Source of the DNA: Desulfobacteraceae bacterium
Lineage (GTDB): Bacteria > Desulfobacterota > Desulfobacteria > Desulfobacterales > Desulfobacteraceae
DNA: 47,876 nt
Direction: 5' to 3'
Assembly: GCA_024225635.1 (NCBI GenBank)
Contig: JAAEMK010000986.1
Span: 1-47,876, forward strand
Shown: in pieces, positions 17,077 through 25,718 of the stretch
How the letters are laid out: the number at the start of each line of letters is the position of its first letter
How positions within the stretch are numbered: position 1 is the first letter of the stretch
Made by a program: the position numbers and the translations under genes
The notes under the pieces: model-generated
Told to the model about the DNA's origin: nothing
Seen by the model: the letters and a program-made list of their open reading frames with translations, nothing else
Database searches by the model: none

Positions 17077-17259
17077 ATGAAAATCAACATTGATCAGAAC
17101 CTTGTTGAGTTCACCCCGGAAACGGACCAGGAAAAGAAAGAACTTGAAGCCCTGTGGCGAACGGTTGTGGACTGTGCCAAGTTCAACAAGAAGCTCGTTG
17201 CCGTGGGCCAGTACGTCCCGTTCGAGGACGAGTTTGCCCGCTTTGCCATTGAGGAGTAG
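17077..17259 (+). CDS. Small acidic protein of unknown function
   Basis: The 60-residue protein is acidic, with a single cysteine, and is predicted mostly alpha-helical (ETDQEKKELEALWRTVVDCAKFNKKLVA). AAAAGGAGAGAACC precedes the ATG, which makes it a convincing gene. It has no transmembrane segment or known motif. It lies between the divergent P460 unit and a rubredoxin-like gene, so it may belong to the same redox-stress response, but no function can be assigned. Confidence 0.7.
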   Translation: MKINIDQNLVEFTPETDQEKKELEALWRTVVDCAKFNKKLVAVGQYVPFEDEFARFAIEE

Positions 17260-17289
17260 GGGGGCTTCCCACCTTAAGTCTGTACCAGG

Positions 17290-17348
17290 GACAGGAAGTG
17301 TCTGATACGGTTGTGTGTCAGGCAGGCCGTTTGATACACTTTCCTGTC
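17290..17348 (+). promoter_or_regulatory. Nested stem-loop leader before the rubredoxin-like gene
   Basis: An outer stem pairs GACAGGAAGTGT (17290-17301) with ACACTTTCCTGTC (17336-17348), with one bulged base. It encloses an inner hairpin CTGATAC (17302-17308), loop GGTTGT, GTGTCAG (17315-17321). The outer stem ends two bases before the AGGAGG ribosome binding site at 17351. It could be a regulatory leader or a terminator/attenuator separating this gene from the small acidic protein gene. Confidence 0.55.
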
Positions 17349-17360
17349 AAAGGAGGAATC

Positions 17361-17522
17361 ATGACTAACTGGATCTGCGATAAATGCGGGTATACGTTAG
17401 AGGCGGAAACCCCGCCGGAAGAGTGTCCGTCGTGCAAAGAGAAATGCTCGTTTGTGGATAACTCCTGCTATACCCCGGATTGTGAGGGGAAGAAAACCGA
17501 CCCCAGGATAGGAAAACGCTGA
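17361..17522 (+). CDS. Small rubredoxin-like Fe(Cys)4 protein
   Basis: The 53-residue protein begins MTNWICDKCGYTLEA and continues with CPSC, giving the CxxCG...CPxC ligand set of a rubredoxin-like iron site within the first 25 residues. Two further cysteines follow (SCYTPDC). It is shorter than ordinary rubredoxin in the loop between the Cys pairs. The start is fixed by AGGAGG at 17351-17356, although the frame is open upstream to 17298. As a one-electron carrier it could serve the flavodiiron and rubrerythrin enzymes of the window. That partnership is an inference. Confidence 0.75.
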   Translation: MTNWICDKCGYTLEAETPPEECPSCKEKCSFVDNSCYTPDCEGKKTDPRIGKR

Positions 17523-17548
17523 TAAAAAGCTGGGGCAGGCCTTCCACA

Positions 17549-17577
17549 TTGTTCTTTGGCCCGTATGATGGTATAAA
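17549..17577 (+). promoter_or_regulatory. Sigma-70-type promoter for the tetraheme-HAO cluster
   Basis: TTGTTC and TATAAA are separated by 17 bases, with TGG directly before the -10 box. The predicted start would be near 17584, about 70 bases before the GTG start of the tetraheme cytochrome gene. No sigma-54 element was found in this gap. Confidence 0.5.
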
Positions 17578-17652
17578 GGGCCTGATCCATCCATAAAAGC
17601 TGAAGTTCGAAAATTGAGGTATCTACAAACAGGAACGTAAGCGGAGGTCCTT

Positions 17653-18189
17653 GTGCCATCAAATTATGGGGTGCGTCTTCTTTTCGTGGGGGGAGCCATT
17701 GGGCTCATGGCTGTTGTTGGGCTTTTACTAAAAGGCCTGCTTGTCCCCGATTCCTTTGGAGTGTACGGCAGCTACCGGGCGGACGCCATTGTTGAAGAGG
17801 CGGAAAAGCCGATCAGGCACGGGACCAATGCCTCCTGCTTTGCCTGCCATCCCTATGAGGCGAAAAGTCATAAAAACGGCCTCCATGCAAGGATCTCCTG
17901 CGAGTTTTGCCACGGTACCCATGGGGACCATGCAAAAGGCAATAAAAAGATTGGAACCCTGCCCGTAAAGAAGAACCGGGAGATTACAACCCTTTGTCTC
18001 CGGTGCCATAACAATGAGATAAAAGCCCGTCCGGAACAGGTCATAAAAACAGTGGCAATGCCCCAGCACCTTGAGGTGCAGAAGGTGAAACTGACCCACA
18101 CCTGCAATCAATGCCATTATGTGCATGCTCCCCTACAATACATCAATAAGGCAAAACAGATAACAGGGATACAGGAGACCACCCTATGA
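17653..18189 (+). CDS. Membrane-anchored tetraheme c-type cytochrome
   Basis: The 178-residue protein has one N-terminal transmembrane helix (about 8-30) and four CxxCH motifs: C62-H66, C83-H87, C115-H119 and C151-H155. The start is GTG at 17653, with GGAGG six bases upstream. The anchor plus four hemes resembles NrfH/NapC in layout, although the order and spacing look more like an NrfB-type partner. Its stop overlaps the ferredoxin start by four bases, and the NrfD-like and octaheme genes follow, so it most likely carries electrons between the membrane complex and the periplasmic octaheme enzyme. Confidence 0.88.
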   Translation: MPSNYGVRLLFVGGAIGLMAVVGLLLKGLLVPDSFGVYGSYRADAIVEEAEKPIRHGTNASCFACHPYEAKSHKNGLHARISCEFCHGTHGDHAKGNKKIGTLPVKKNREITTLCLRCHNNEIKARPEQVIKTVAMPQHLEVQKVKLTHTCNQCHYVHAPLQYINKAKQITGIQETTL

Positions 18190-18986
18190 AGCCCATTGAA
18201 CCCTCCCCTGGAATGGATCGCAGGTCGTTCATTAAAAAGGTGTTGAACGGGACTGTCGCAGGCTCTCTTTTCATGGTGTTCCCACTCACCGCCGACACCT
18301 TTGCGCCGCCTGAGCAGATCCCGGGAATTCGAGGCAAAGAGTACGATATTTTTGATCAGGAATTTGTCTTTGTGGTTGATGTCACAAGGTGTATCGGCTG
18401 CGGTTCATGCTGTGTCGCCGACAAGAGGGAGTACAATGTCCCGGACGGATATTACCGTACCTGGGTCGAGCGTTACGTCAAGGATCTTGACGACCATGTC
18501 CATGTGGATTCCCCCAACGGAGGCCTTGACGGATACCAGACTCCCCGCACGGATCTTCCCAACAAGATCAGGGACACATTCTTTGTTCCGAAGCTGTGCA
18601 ACATGTGCAAGGAGGCGCCCTGTGTCCAGGTTTGCCCGGTGGGAGCCACATTTAAAACCCCTGACGGATTTGTCCTTGTGGACAGCCAGCGCTGTGTGGG
18701 ATGCGCCTATTGCATCCAGGCATGTCCCTATTCGGTGAGATTCATTAACCCCGAGACCCGGGTGGTTGAAAAGTGCTCCTGGTGCTACCACAGGATACGC
18801 AAGGGGCTGTTGCCGGCCTGTGTGGAGGTGTGTCCCACCGGGGCCAGGAAGTTCGGCAGCCTCAAGGATGAAACCTCGGAGGTGTACGAGATCCTCAAGG
18901 GCCCCGGGGTGCTGACGGTGCTGAGAAAAGAGATGGGCACCTGGCCCTCGCTTTATTACAAGGGCGCAAGAAGGGAGGTGATCTGA
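18186..18986 (+). CDS. Periplasmic four-cluster ferredoxin subunit (NrfC/DsrO-like)
   Basis: The 266-residue protein has a twin-arginine-like leader (MDRRSFIKKVLNGTVAG) and sixteen-cysteine ferredoxin spacing of the NrfC/HybA/DsrO type. The groups are CIGCGSCCVADKREYN near 70-80, CNMCKEAPCVQVCP, CVGCAYCIQACPYSV, and CSWCYHRIRKGLLPACVEVCP. It probably holds four [4Fe-4S] clusters and passes electrons between the quinone-reactive NrfD-like subunit and the cytochromes. An ATG ten codons later, just before DRRSF, is an alternative start. It overlaps the genes on both sides by four bases and one base, a tightly coupled operon. Confidence 0.9.
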   Translation: MKPIEPSPGMDRRSFIKKVLNGTVAGSLFMVFPLTADTFAPPEQIPGIRGKEYDIFDQEFVFVVDVTRCIGCGSCCVADKREYNVPDGYYRTWVERYVKDLDDHVHVDSPNGGLDGYQTPRTDLPNKIRDTFFVPKLCNMCKEAPCVQVCPVGATFKTPDGFVLVDSQRCVGCAYCIQACPYSVRFINPETRVVEKCSWCYHRIRKGLLPACVEVCPTGARKFGSLKDETSEVYEILKGPGVLTVLRKEMGTWPSLYYKGARREVI

Positions 18987-20167
18987 TGGAGCCGGCCGTT
19001 GGAACTGCAATGTTTGCTTCAAACTATGTGTTTCCCAATGATCTCCATGTCCATTGGAGCATGATGATCGTTCTTTATCCCTATATCACGGGACTTGTTG
19101 ACGGCGCTTTTATCATTGCCGCCCTTTACTACCTTTTCGGGGTTAAGAGCCTCAAGCCCGTGGCGCGTTTCTCCCTCTTGTTCGCCCTGGCGTTTCTCTG
19201 CTGCGCCACCCTGCCCCTGCTGCTCCACCTGACAAGGCCGGAGCGCAATCTCAACATGCTGATCACCCCGAACCCGAGTTCAGCCATGGCGGGGTTCGGG
19301 TATATATACGCCATATCAATGGGGGTGCTTGTCTTTATCGTGCTCTTTGTATACCGGCCGGATCTGGTGCAGCTCAGATTAAAAAGCAGGGGCGTGATGA
19401 AGCTTCTTTACCGTGCCCTGACCTTTGACAGCACGGACCTTTCCGACAAAGCCCTGGAGCTTGACCGGAAGATAATAAAAACCCTTGTCTCCTTGGGCAT
19501 CCCCGTGGCGGCCGTGCTCCACGGATATGTGGGGTTTATTTTCGGAGGGGTCAAGGCCAACCCCACCTGGTCCACCCCCCTGATGCCGGTGATCTTTCTT
19601 TTTTCAGCCTGTGTGTCGGGCATATCGGCGATCATTCTCGCCTATATCCTTATCCGCCGGTTCAAGAAACGCACCCTTGACACCGTTTGCATCAGGACCT
19701 CCATCAACACACTTACAGGCTTTTTCATCCTTGCCTTTACATTTGAGATGCTGGAGGTGTTTTCCCACTCCTACCTGAAATCCGGGTACCACCATATGGT
19801 CGAAGGGCTTCTCAACGGTCCCCTGGCGTCCTCTTTCTGGCTCTGGCAGGTGAAAATCTGTTCAGTGATTCCCCTGTTTCTATTGGGCCTTCTATGCCTT
19901 GTGCAGCTCAAGGACCACATTTATAATCGTATTGCCGGCGCTGTGTCGGCGCTTCTTCTTCTCCAGGTGCTGATCATGCGGTGGAATGTGGTCATCGGCG
20001 GTCAGCTCATGTCAAAGAGCGCCCGGGGCTATGTGGAATTTCATCCGGAGTGGTTCGACAGGGAGGGGATCATTGCAGTTATTGTTGTCATGGCGATCCC
20101 GTTCATCATCTTGTTTATACTTGGTAAAATCTTTCCGTTCTGGACGGAAGAGACCGATACTCCGTAG
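18986..20167 (+). CDS. NrfD/PsrC-family quinone-interacting membrane subunit
   Basis: The 393-residue protein has about ten predicted transmembrane helices and the NrfD/PsrC pattern. An early WSMMIVLYPYITGLVDGAFI helix has charged and polar residues facing a likely quinol site, followed by LLLHLTRPERNLNML, a motif typical of the family. It would exchange electrons between menaquinol and the iron-sulfur subunit, without heme. The ATG overlaps the ferredoxin stop by one base (TGATGG). Order and coupling resemble nrfBCD and the DsrMKJOP-type modules of sulfate reducers. Confidence 0.9.
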   Translation: MEPAVGTAMFASNYVFPNDLHVHWSMMIVLYPYITGLVDGAFIIAALYYLFGVKSLKPVARFSLLFALAFLCCATLPLLLHLTRPERNLNMLITPNPSSAMAGFGYIYAISMGVLVFIVLFVYRPDLVQLRLKSRGVMKLLYRALTFDSTDLSDKALELDRKIIKTLVSLGIPVAAVLHGYVGFIFGGVKANPTWSTPLMPVIFLFSACVSGISAIILAYILIRRFKKRTLDTVCIRTSINTLTGFFILAFTFEMLEVFSHSYLKSGYHHMVEGLLNGPLASSFWLWQVKICSVIPLFLLGLLCLVQLKDHIYNRIAGAVSALLLLQVLIMRWNVVIGGQLMSKSARGYVEFHPEWFDREGIIAVIVVMAIPFIILFILGKIFPFWTEETDTP

Positions 20168-20275
20168 GGGGAAATAAGTTGCTGAAAGGGAGGTGATAGG
20201 GGCTGGACCGGATGCAGGAAGCTGAAACCGTTGTTTGCCTTTTTATCTATTTATAGCTTATAGGAGGAGATTGAC

Positions 20276-21865
20276 ATGGCTGTATCAAGGTCATTATTGA
20301 TGTTCGCATTTCTGTTTGTTTTTACAGCAGGGACAGCATTCGGTTTGACCCAGGAGTCCTTTGATGTGAAGAACAAAAAAGTCCAGGAGATGAACAAAAA
20401 ATGCATCACCTGCCACCTCAAGGAAAATAAGAGCCTGGTGCTCCAGTGGGAGACGTCCGCCCATGCGGCAGCCAAAGAGGGGCAGGTGGGATGTTACAAC
20501 TGCCATGCGGCGGACAAGGGGGACGAGACCGGTTACATGCATGAAGGCGCATTTATCAAGGCTATCCTTTCCCCCAATGACTGCGCCAAATGCCATGAGC
20601 CGGAAGCCGCCCAGATGGGCGTCTCCCACCATGCCACCGCGGGTGAGATCATGGCTTCCCTGGATAACATGCTGGCCGAGGTGGTCGGGGGTATGCCCTC
20701 CAACAAGGGCAACATGGTGAGCGGCTGCTGGCAGTGCCACGGCTCCATTGTTACGCTGAAACGGGATAAGGAGGGAAATATCCTGCGTTCAAAGACCGAC
20801 GCCCCCCAGATGGACCACGAAACCTGGCCCAATTCCGGCATCGGCCGCATCAACCCTGACGGCACCAAGGGGGTCTGCAACGCCTGCCACTCCAAGCACG
20901 CTTTCAAGGCATCCACGGCAAGGCAGCCTGAAAACTGCGGGAAATGCCATCTTGGTCCGGACCATCCCCAGAAGGAGATCTACGAAGAGTCCAAGCACGG
21001 CATCGCCTATTTTACTTCCCCCAAGGGGCCGGGCCCCGAGGGCATGAACATCCATAAGGACGGCGCCTGGGTGCTGGGGGATGACTACTACTCCGCCCCC
21101 ACCTGCTCCACCTGTCATATGGGTTCCTTTATCAAGCTCAACGGCGCTGTTGCCAAAAACTCCCATAACGTTGGGGACCGGATCTCCTGGAACCTGAGGG
21201 CGCCTGTCTCTTCAAAGTTGAACCGGGTGACCTTTGTGGATGACAGTGTTGCCGACATCACAGGTGAGATTCCCCCCAGGCCCGGCCAGAAGGCCACATC
21301 CAAATCCTATGTCAGGGAGGGTGACCGTCTGAAAAAGGTGATTGAGGAGAAGACCATCAAGAGTGTCGTGTCCTGGAAAGAGCGCAGGGAAACCATGCAG
21401 GGGGTGTGCAAATCCTGCCACGGCGTCAATCAGGTCAGGGACTTTTACTCCCAGCTGGACGATCTTGTGAACCTGTATAACGACAAATTCGGCAAACCCG
21501 GTGTCGAGCTTGTGAAGATGCTCAAGGCGGACGGCATCTGGGAAAACACCGGATTCCAGTATAAGCTGGGCTACACCTGGTTTGAGATCTGGCACCATGA
21601 GGGCAGGCGTGCCCGGATGGCCACCGCCATGTTCGCCCCGGACTATACCCACTGGCACGGGCTGTATGAAGTGTCGCGGAATTTCTACCATGAATTCCTG
21701 CCCGAGGTTCAGGAGCTTGCCGACCATGCAGGCAAGGGGGCGAAATATAAGAAATATATCAAGGAGCTTCTGGCAAAACCCGAACATCTCTGGATCGAAA
21801 CAGGGGGAAGTGCCGAAACCATGAAACTGATCGAGGAGGAGAACAGGCTTCGATATAAACAATAA
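20276..21865 (+). CDS. Octaheme c-type cytochrome of the hydroxylamine oxidoreductase (HAO) family
   Basis: The 529-residue secreted protein has eight CxxCH motifs: C43, C73, C103, C151, C201, C221, C277 and C378, each closing on its H. The number and spacing, plus the heme-free helical C-terminus (TWFEIWHHEGRRARM, PDYTHWHGLYEVSRNF), match octaheme HAO-type proteins. Family members oxidise hydroxylamine, or in anaerobes reduce nitrite or hydroxylamine to ammonium. The distinction depends on a tyrosine cross-linked to the catalytic heme, which I could not align with confidence. Y457 in DYTHWHG is the one to check. AGGAGGA precedes the ATG. It follows the quinone-linked tetraheme/ferredoxin/NrfD genes by 108 bases, which favours a reductive role. 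Confidence 0.85.
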   Translation: MAVSRSLLMFAFLFVFTAGTAFGLTQESFDVKNKKVQEMNKKCITCHLKENKSLVLQWETSAHAAAKEGQVGCYNCHAADKGDETGYMHEGAFIKAILSPNDCAKCHEPEAAQMGVSHHATAGEIMASLDNMLAEVVGGMPSNKGNMVSGCWQCHGSIVTLKRDKEGNILRSKTDAPQMDHETWPNSGIGRINPDGTKGVCNACHSKHAFKASTARQPENCGKCHLGPDHPQKEIYEESKHGIAYFTSPKGPGPEGMNIHKDGAWVLGDDYYSAPTCSTCHMGSFIKLNGAVAKNSHNVGDRISWNLRAPVSSKLNRVTFVDDSVADITGEIPPRPGQKATSKSYVREGDRLKKVIEEKTIKSVVSWKERRETMQGVCKSCHGVNQVRDFYSQLDDLVNLYNDKFGKPGVELVKMLKADGIWENTGFQYKLGYTWFEIWHHEGRRARMATAMFAPDYTHWHGLYEVSRNFYHEFLPEVQELADHAGKGAKYKKYIKELLAKPEHLWIETGGSAETMKLIEEENRLRYKQ

Positions 21866-21871
21866 CCCGGG

Positions 21872-21913
21872 TCCGGCAGGGGAAGGTTAAGTTTCTCCTG
21901 CCGGAGAATTTTT
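21872..21913 (+). terminator. Rho-independent terminator after the octaheme cytochrome
   Basis: Arms TCCGGCAGGGGAA and TTCTCCTGCCGGA (right arm ending at 21905) form a stem of about 13 bp with one G-T pair and a loop of about seven bases. The sequence GAATTTTT follows directly. It lies seven bases after the stop codon. Confidence 0.75.
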
Positions 21914-21929
21914 AGTTTGCAGGAGTTTT

Positions 21930-22508
21930 ATGAATATCTTTTTTCAGCTGATTGTTTCACTCTGTTTTCTCTTATGTTTTGCCCCGTCATCAGGGGCGGA
22001 TGATCTGTCGGATCTGTTCAAGCAGGTGGAAAAACTTGGGATCGGCCGTCAGGGATATGTGCTTGGGGCTGTGCTTGATAAGGACCGGCGGGCAATGGCC
22101 GCTGCCAACCCCATACCTTCCACTGCCTCCGGTACCTATAAGTTCCGGGACAGGGGGGTGAACCTTGTTGTTGACAGGGAGAGCCACCGGGTGATCGTTA
22201 TTTATGAGCATTTTGAAGCTGTTTCCAGGAAGGCGGTGCGGGAGCTGACAGGCGCCTTGTTCCTGGATTTTGACGAACCCACGGTGATGGCCCATGACAG
22301 CCTTGTCTACTGGGCCTATGATCGCCATGGAAAGGTGACCACCCAAAAGTATGACATGGCCAGGGAAGGGGAGCAAAAGCTGGAGATCCTTGCCACGGTC
22401 AAGCTCAACAGCGAGATTCCCATTGTGAAAAAACAGGAAGAGTCAAGTCCGGGAACGGCCTACTACATCATAAGTTCAAATCCGCTGCTCAAACATTTTA
22501 CAAATTAA
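21930..22508 (+). CDS. Secreted protein of unknown function
   Basis: The 192-residue protein starts with a clear signal peptide (MNIFFQLIVSLCFLLCFAPSSGA) and then a compact alpha/beta region (YKFRDRGVNLVVDRESHRVIVIYEHFE, LFLDFDEPTVMAHDSLVYWAYD). No cysteine follows the signal region and there is no heme motif. AGGAG lies four bases before the ATG. It follows the terminator after the HAO-type gene and may still be expressed by readthrough. I do not recognise the family. Its place suggests a periplasmic accessory of the HAO cluster, but this is only positional. Confidence 0.65.
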   Translation: MNIFFQLIVSLCFLLCFAPSSGADDLSDLFKQVEKLGIGRQGYVLGAVLDKDRRAMAAANPIPSTASGTYKFRDRGVNLVVDRESHRVIVIYEHFEAVSRKAVRELTGALFLDFDEPTVMAHDSLVYWAYDRHGKVTTQKYDMAREGEQKLEILATVKLNSEIPIVKKQEESSPGTAYYIISSNPLLKHFTN

Positions 22509-22552
22509 CCGTCTGCGAAGAACCGCTGCAACGGCCACAGGAGATTCATATC

Positions 22553-23518
22553 ATGCTTGTTCTCGGACTCAAGGGAAGCCCCCGGAAAAAGGGAAATAGC
22601 GATTACCTGCTCCGGTTGTTTTTACAGGAGGCGGAGGAAAGGGGGTGGGAAATCCGGGTGGTGGACGCGGTCAAGGAGAATTTTACCCCCTGCATCGGTT
22701 GCGGAAACTGCGAACGAAAAGGGGTTTGCATCATAGAGGATGCCATGCCGGAAAATTTCTTTTCCCTTGTCCGGCGGGCGGATGTGGTGGTGGTGGCCGT
22801 GCCCGCCTATTTTTATGCGGTGCCTGCCAGGATCAAGGCCCTCATGGACCGGACCCAGACCCTCTGGTCCCGGAAGTATGTCTTCAAGATCAAAGATCCC
22901 GGCCATGACTTCCGCAAGGGAGCCCTGCTGGCGGTGGGGGCCACCCACGGCAAGGATCTCTTTGACGGAATCCATCTCAATGTCAAATATTTTCTTGACG
23001 CCGCCGGTGCAAAACTTGAAGAGAGCCTCTGCTACAGGGGGATCGACGAACGGGGGCAAATGGAGAAACACCCCTCGGTACGGACAGAGATGAGCGCCCT
23101 TGCGGAAAAGATGTTGTCGCCCTTTGAGAAACGGGAAACCTGGTTGTTTGCCTGCCGGGAGAATGCGGGCCGAAGCCAGATGTCAGCCGCCTTTGCCCGC
23201 TCCATGGCGGGGGACAGGATCGAGGTGATCAGCGCGGGCTCAGAACCTGCCGCAAAGATCAACCCCCTGGCCGTTGAGGCCATGGCGGAAAAGGGCATTG
23301 ACATGGCTTTTCTCACCCCCGTTTCCCTTGACGCGGCCCTGGAAAAAAGCCGGCCGGATGTGGTTGTGACCATGGGGTGCGGCGAGGCCTGTCCCTTTAT
23401 TCCCGGCTGCCGGATGGTTGACTGGGAACTGCCGGATCCGGCGGGGATGGATCTTGACGGGGTGCGGGCCGTCAGGGATGAAATCGAAAAAAGGGTGGAG
23501 GCGCTCCTGAATCTTTGA
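22553..23518 (+). CDS. Iron-sulfur flavoprotein fused to a low-molecular-weight phosphatase/arsenate reductase domain
   Basis: The 321-residue protein has two joined modules. Residues 1 to about 185 are a flavodoxin-like NADPH-dependent FMN reductase with the iron-sulfur-flavoprotein signature GLKGSPRKKGNSDYLL and cysteines C47, C50, C53 and C59. From about 195 there is an ArsC-type LMW phosphatase fold with the P-loop C201-x5-R207 (CRENAGRSQ) and a later GCGEACPFIPGC segment (C276, C280, C286), followed by WELPDPAG. The LMW arsenate reductases use three cysteines relayed by a thiol donor. Here the fused flavodoxin/iron-sulfur half could supply the electrons directly. The ATG has AGGAG about nine bases upstream. 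Confidence 0.8.
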   Translation: MLVLGLKGSPRKKGNSDYLLRLFLQEAEERGWEIRVVDAVKENFTPCIGCGNCERKGVCIIEDAMPENFFSLVRRADVVVVAVPAYFYAVPARIKALMDRTQTLWSRKYVFKIKDPGHDFRKGALLAVGATHGKDLFDGIHLNVKYFLDAAGAKLEESLCYRGIDERGQMEKHPSVRTEMSALAEKMLSPFEKRETWLFACRENAGRSQMSAAFARSMAGDRIEVISAGSEPAAKINPLAVEAMAEKGIDMAFLTPVSLDAALEKSRPDVVVTMGCGEACPFIPGCRMVDWELPDPAGMDLDGVRAVRDEIEKRVEALLNL

Positions 23519-23548
23519 TAGACCATGCCGTCAGGTGCTGGTCAATGG

Positions 23549-23575
23549 TTGACAGTTGCTACATTGTGGTATAGT
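23549..23575 (+). promoter_or_regulatory. Sigma-70-type promoter for cysE-cysK, with overlapping inverted repeat
   Basis: TTGACA at 23549-23554 and an extended -10 (TGGTATAGT, box at 23570-23575) are separated by 15 bases. A short inverted repeat GTCAA-TGG-TTGAC overlaps the -35 box and could be an operator. The start codon of cysE lies about 90 bases downstream. Confidence 0.45.
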
Positions 23576-23670
23576 TTCTCCCATAGGCTAATCCGATAAA
23601 GACCAAAGAATGTGCTGAGTTAGAAAAATGACCCGGTCAATATAATTAAAGTTATCCCAAGGAGCAGGCT

Positions 23671-24648
23671 ATGGAGACACTAAACCCCAATGAACCCCAA
23701 TGCTGGAGTGACAACCAGCTGATATCCGAGCACAGGGAGAAATTACCCCGTGTGATTCAAAATATCCTTTCAACCATGGACGATGAGACCTGTTTCGCCC
23801 ATATCGGTGATGAGCCCATCCACTTTTCCATCTCGGTCAAGGCGATGGTGGACAAGTTCAGGGAGGTCCTGTTCCCCGGTTATTTTTCCCGGGAAAAGCT
23901 GGATGCGGCCAACCTTGGCTACTGCATGGGCCAGAACGTCTCCCAGCTCCATGACATCCTGTCCGAACAGATCATCCATGTGTTGAGACATGACTGTCTC
24001 AGGTACGGCCAGCCCTGCACCGAATGTGATAAACGGGGACAGGAGGTGGCACTGAAGGTGATTGAATCGGTGCCGGAGCTTCGGCGGATGCTGGCCGAGG
24101 ATGTAAGGGGTGCCTATGACGGCGACCCTGCGGCCAAGAGCCATGACGAGGTGATCTTCAGCTATCCCGGCCTTTTTGCCATCACCGTGTACAGGATTGC
24201 CCATATTCTCTATGAATTCGGCATTCCCCAGCTTCCCAGGATCATGACGGAACATGCCCACAGCCTGACCGGCATCGATATCCATCCGGGCGCCAGTATC
24301 GGGAAACGCTTTGTCATCGACCATGGAACCGGCATTGTCATCGGTGAGACAAGCATCATTGGCGACAATGTGCGGATCTACCAGAATGTCACCATCGGCG
24401 CTCTTTCCCTCCCCCCCGGGGCCGGTGAGCTGCTCAAGGGAAAGAAACGCCATCCCACCATTGAAGATGATGTGATCATCTATTCCGGGGCCACCATCCT
24501 CGGGGGAGATACCGTTATCGGACGGCGGTCCGTCATCGGCGGAAATGTCTGGATCACCGAGTCCATCCCGCCTGAGACAAAAGTGTTCATCGAAACCCCC
24601 AGGCTTGTCTACCGGTACAAGGAGGGGGAACGTGAATATTCTATCTGA
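23671..24648 (+). CDS. cysE: Serine O-acetyltransferase (long type)
   Basis: The 325-residue enzyme makes O-acetylserine from serine and acetyl-CoA, the first step of cysteine synthesis. The C-terminal half is a left-handed beta-helix with hexapeptide repeats ([61 protein letters not shown]). The catalytic His and Asp are in FVIDHGTG and the conserved [17 protein letters not shown] precedes them. The N-terminal 150 residues are the helical domain of the SatA/EpsC-like long form found in Desulfobacterota. CAAGGAG precedes the ATG. The cysK start overlaps its 3' end by 17 bases, so the two are translationally coupled. Confidence 0.93.
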   Translation: METLNPNEPQCWSDNQLISEHREKLPRVIQNILSTMDDETCFAHIGDEPIHFSISVKAMVDKFREVLFPGYFSREKLDAANLGYCMGQNVSQLHDILSEQIIHVLRHDCLRYGQPCTECDKRGQEVALKVIESVPELRRMLAEDVRGAYDGDPAAKSHDEVIFSYPGLFAITVYRIAHILYEFGIPQLPRIMTEHAHSLTGIDIHPGASIGKRFVIDHGTGIVIGETSIIGDNVRIYQNVTIGALSLPPGAGELLKGKKRHPTIEDDVIIYSGATILGGDTVIGRRSVIGGNVWITESIPPETKVFIETPRLVYRYKEGEREYSI

Positions 24649-25567
24649 TATGACAAAGAGCTGGGGACGCACCCCACTTGTTCATTTGAAGGGCCTCAGC
24701 TCCCGGTACAATGCCACCATCCTGGGAAAGGTGGAAGCGTTCAACCCCCTGGGTAGCGTCAAGGACCGCATCGGGGTGGCCATGATCGAAGCCGGGGAGA
24801 AGCAGGGGCTTATCTCCAAAAATACGGTGATCGTGGAGCCCACCAGCGGCAACACCGGCATTGCGCTCGCGTTTGCAGCGGCGGTCAAGGGGTTGAAACT
24901 GGTGCTCACCATGCCGGAAACCATGAGCGTGGAACGTCAGAAGCTGTTGAAGCACCTGGGGGCGACCCTGGTGCTCACACCGGGCGACCTTGGCATGAAG
25001 GGGGCCATTGAAAAAGCGGAAGCCATGGTTGCCGATCAGCCGGATGCCTTCATGCCCAACCAGTTTTCCAACCCTGCCAACCCGGAGGTGCACAGGCGAA
25101 CCACGGCCGAAGAGATCTGGAACGATACCGGCGGCGAGATCGACATGCTTGTGGCGGGGGTCGGCACCGGCGGCACCATCACCGGCATTTCAGAGGTGAT
25201 CAGGGAGCGGCGTCCCTCGTTCAAGACCGTTGCCGTGGAACCTGCCGACTCCCCGGTTCTGTCCGGAGGCGCTCCGGGCCCCCATAAAATCCAGGGCATC
25301 GGCGCGGGATTTGTTCCGTCCGTGCTGAACCTGTCCATTTTGGATGAGATCGTCCAGGTGGCTTCCCATGATGCCATTAGCAGGGCCAAACAGCTTGCGA
25401 CAGAGGAGGGGATTCTGTGCGGCATCTCCTCGGGGGCGGCTGTCCAGGGCGCCATTGCCATGGCGAAAAGGGAGGAGAACAAGGGAAAACTCATGGTGGT
25501 TATCCTGCCGGACACCGGGGAGAGATATTTGAGCACTGACCTGTTTCTGCCGGGTGAGGAAAGATAA
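24632..25567 (+). CDS. cysK: Cysteine synthase A (O-acetylserine sulfhydrylase)
   Basis: The 311-residue PLP enzyme converts O-acetylserine and sulfide to cysteine. The PLP lysine is K44 in [11 protein letters not shown]. The substrate-binding loop TSGNTGIAL and the glycine-rich phosphate loop [10 protein letters not shown] are intact, and a GISSGAAV motif follows. I take the GTG at 24632 as start: AGGAGGGGG lies directly before it and the resulting N-terminus ([19 protein letters not shown]) aligns with the family, whereas the ATG at 24650 lacks a site and would trim it. It is coupled to cysE and followed by a long hairpin. Confidence 0.93.
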   Translation: MNILSDMTKSWGRTPLVHLKGLSSRYNATILGKVEAFNPLGSVKDRIGVAMIEAGEKQGLISKNTVIVEPTSGNTGIALAFAAAVKGLKLVLTMPETMSVERQKLLKHLGATLVLTPGDLGMKGAIEKAEAMVADQPDAFMPNQFSNPANPEVHRRTTAEEIWNDTGGEIDMLVAGVGTGGTITGISEVIRERRPSFKTVAVEPADSPVLSGGAPGPHKIQGIGAGFVPSVLNLSILDEIVQVASHDAISRAKQLATEEGILCGISSGAAVQGAIAMAKREENKGKLMVVILPDTGERYLSTDLFLPGEER

Positions 25568-25637
25568 ATTCGATATCCCATAATCTTGTATTGGTTTTAA
25601 TAGGTACGGGAAAGGACGGAGAGGTTAACATGGTGTT

Positions 25638-25673
25638 CCACCTGCCCGGTTTGTAACGGAACCGGGCAGGTGG
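25638..25673. terminator. Hairpin between convergent cysK and rubrerythrin genes
   Basis: A perfect 14-bp stem (CCACCTGCCCGGTT at 25638-25651, AACCGGGCAGGTGG at 25660-25673) has an eight-base loop. There is no T-tract on either strand. It lies between two converging genes and probably acts for both. Confidence 0.65.
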
Positions 25674-25718
25674 GATTGTGCTGGGATTATGTAGGGATTC
25701 TGCCGTGCTGGGATTATA

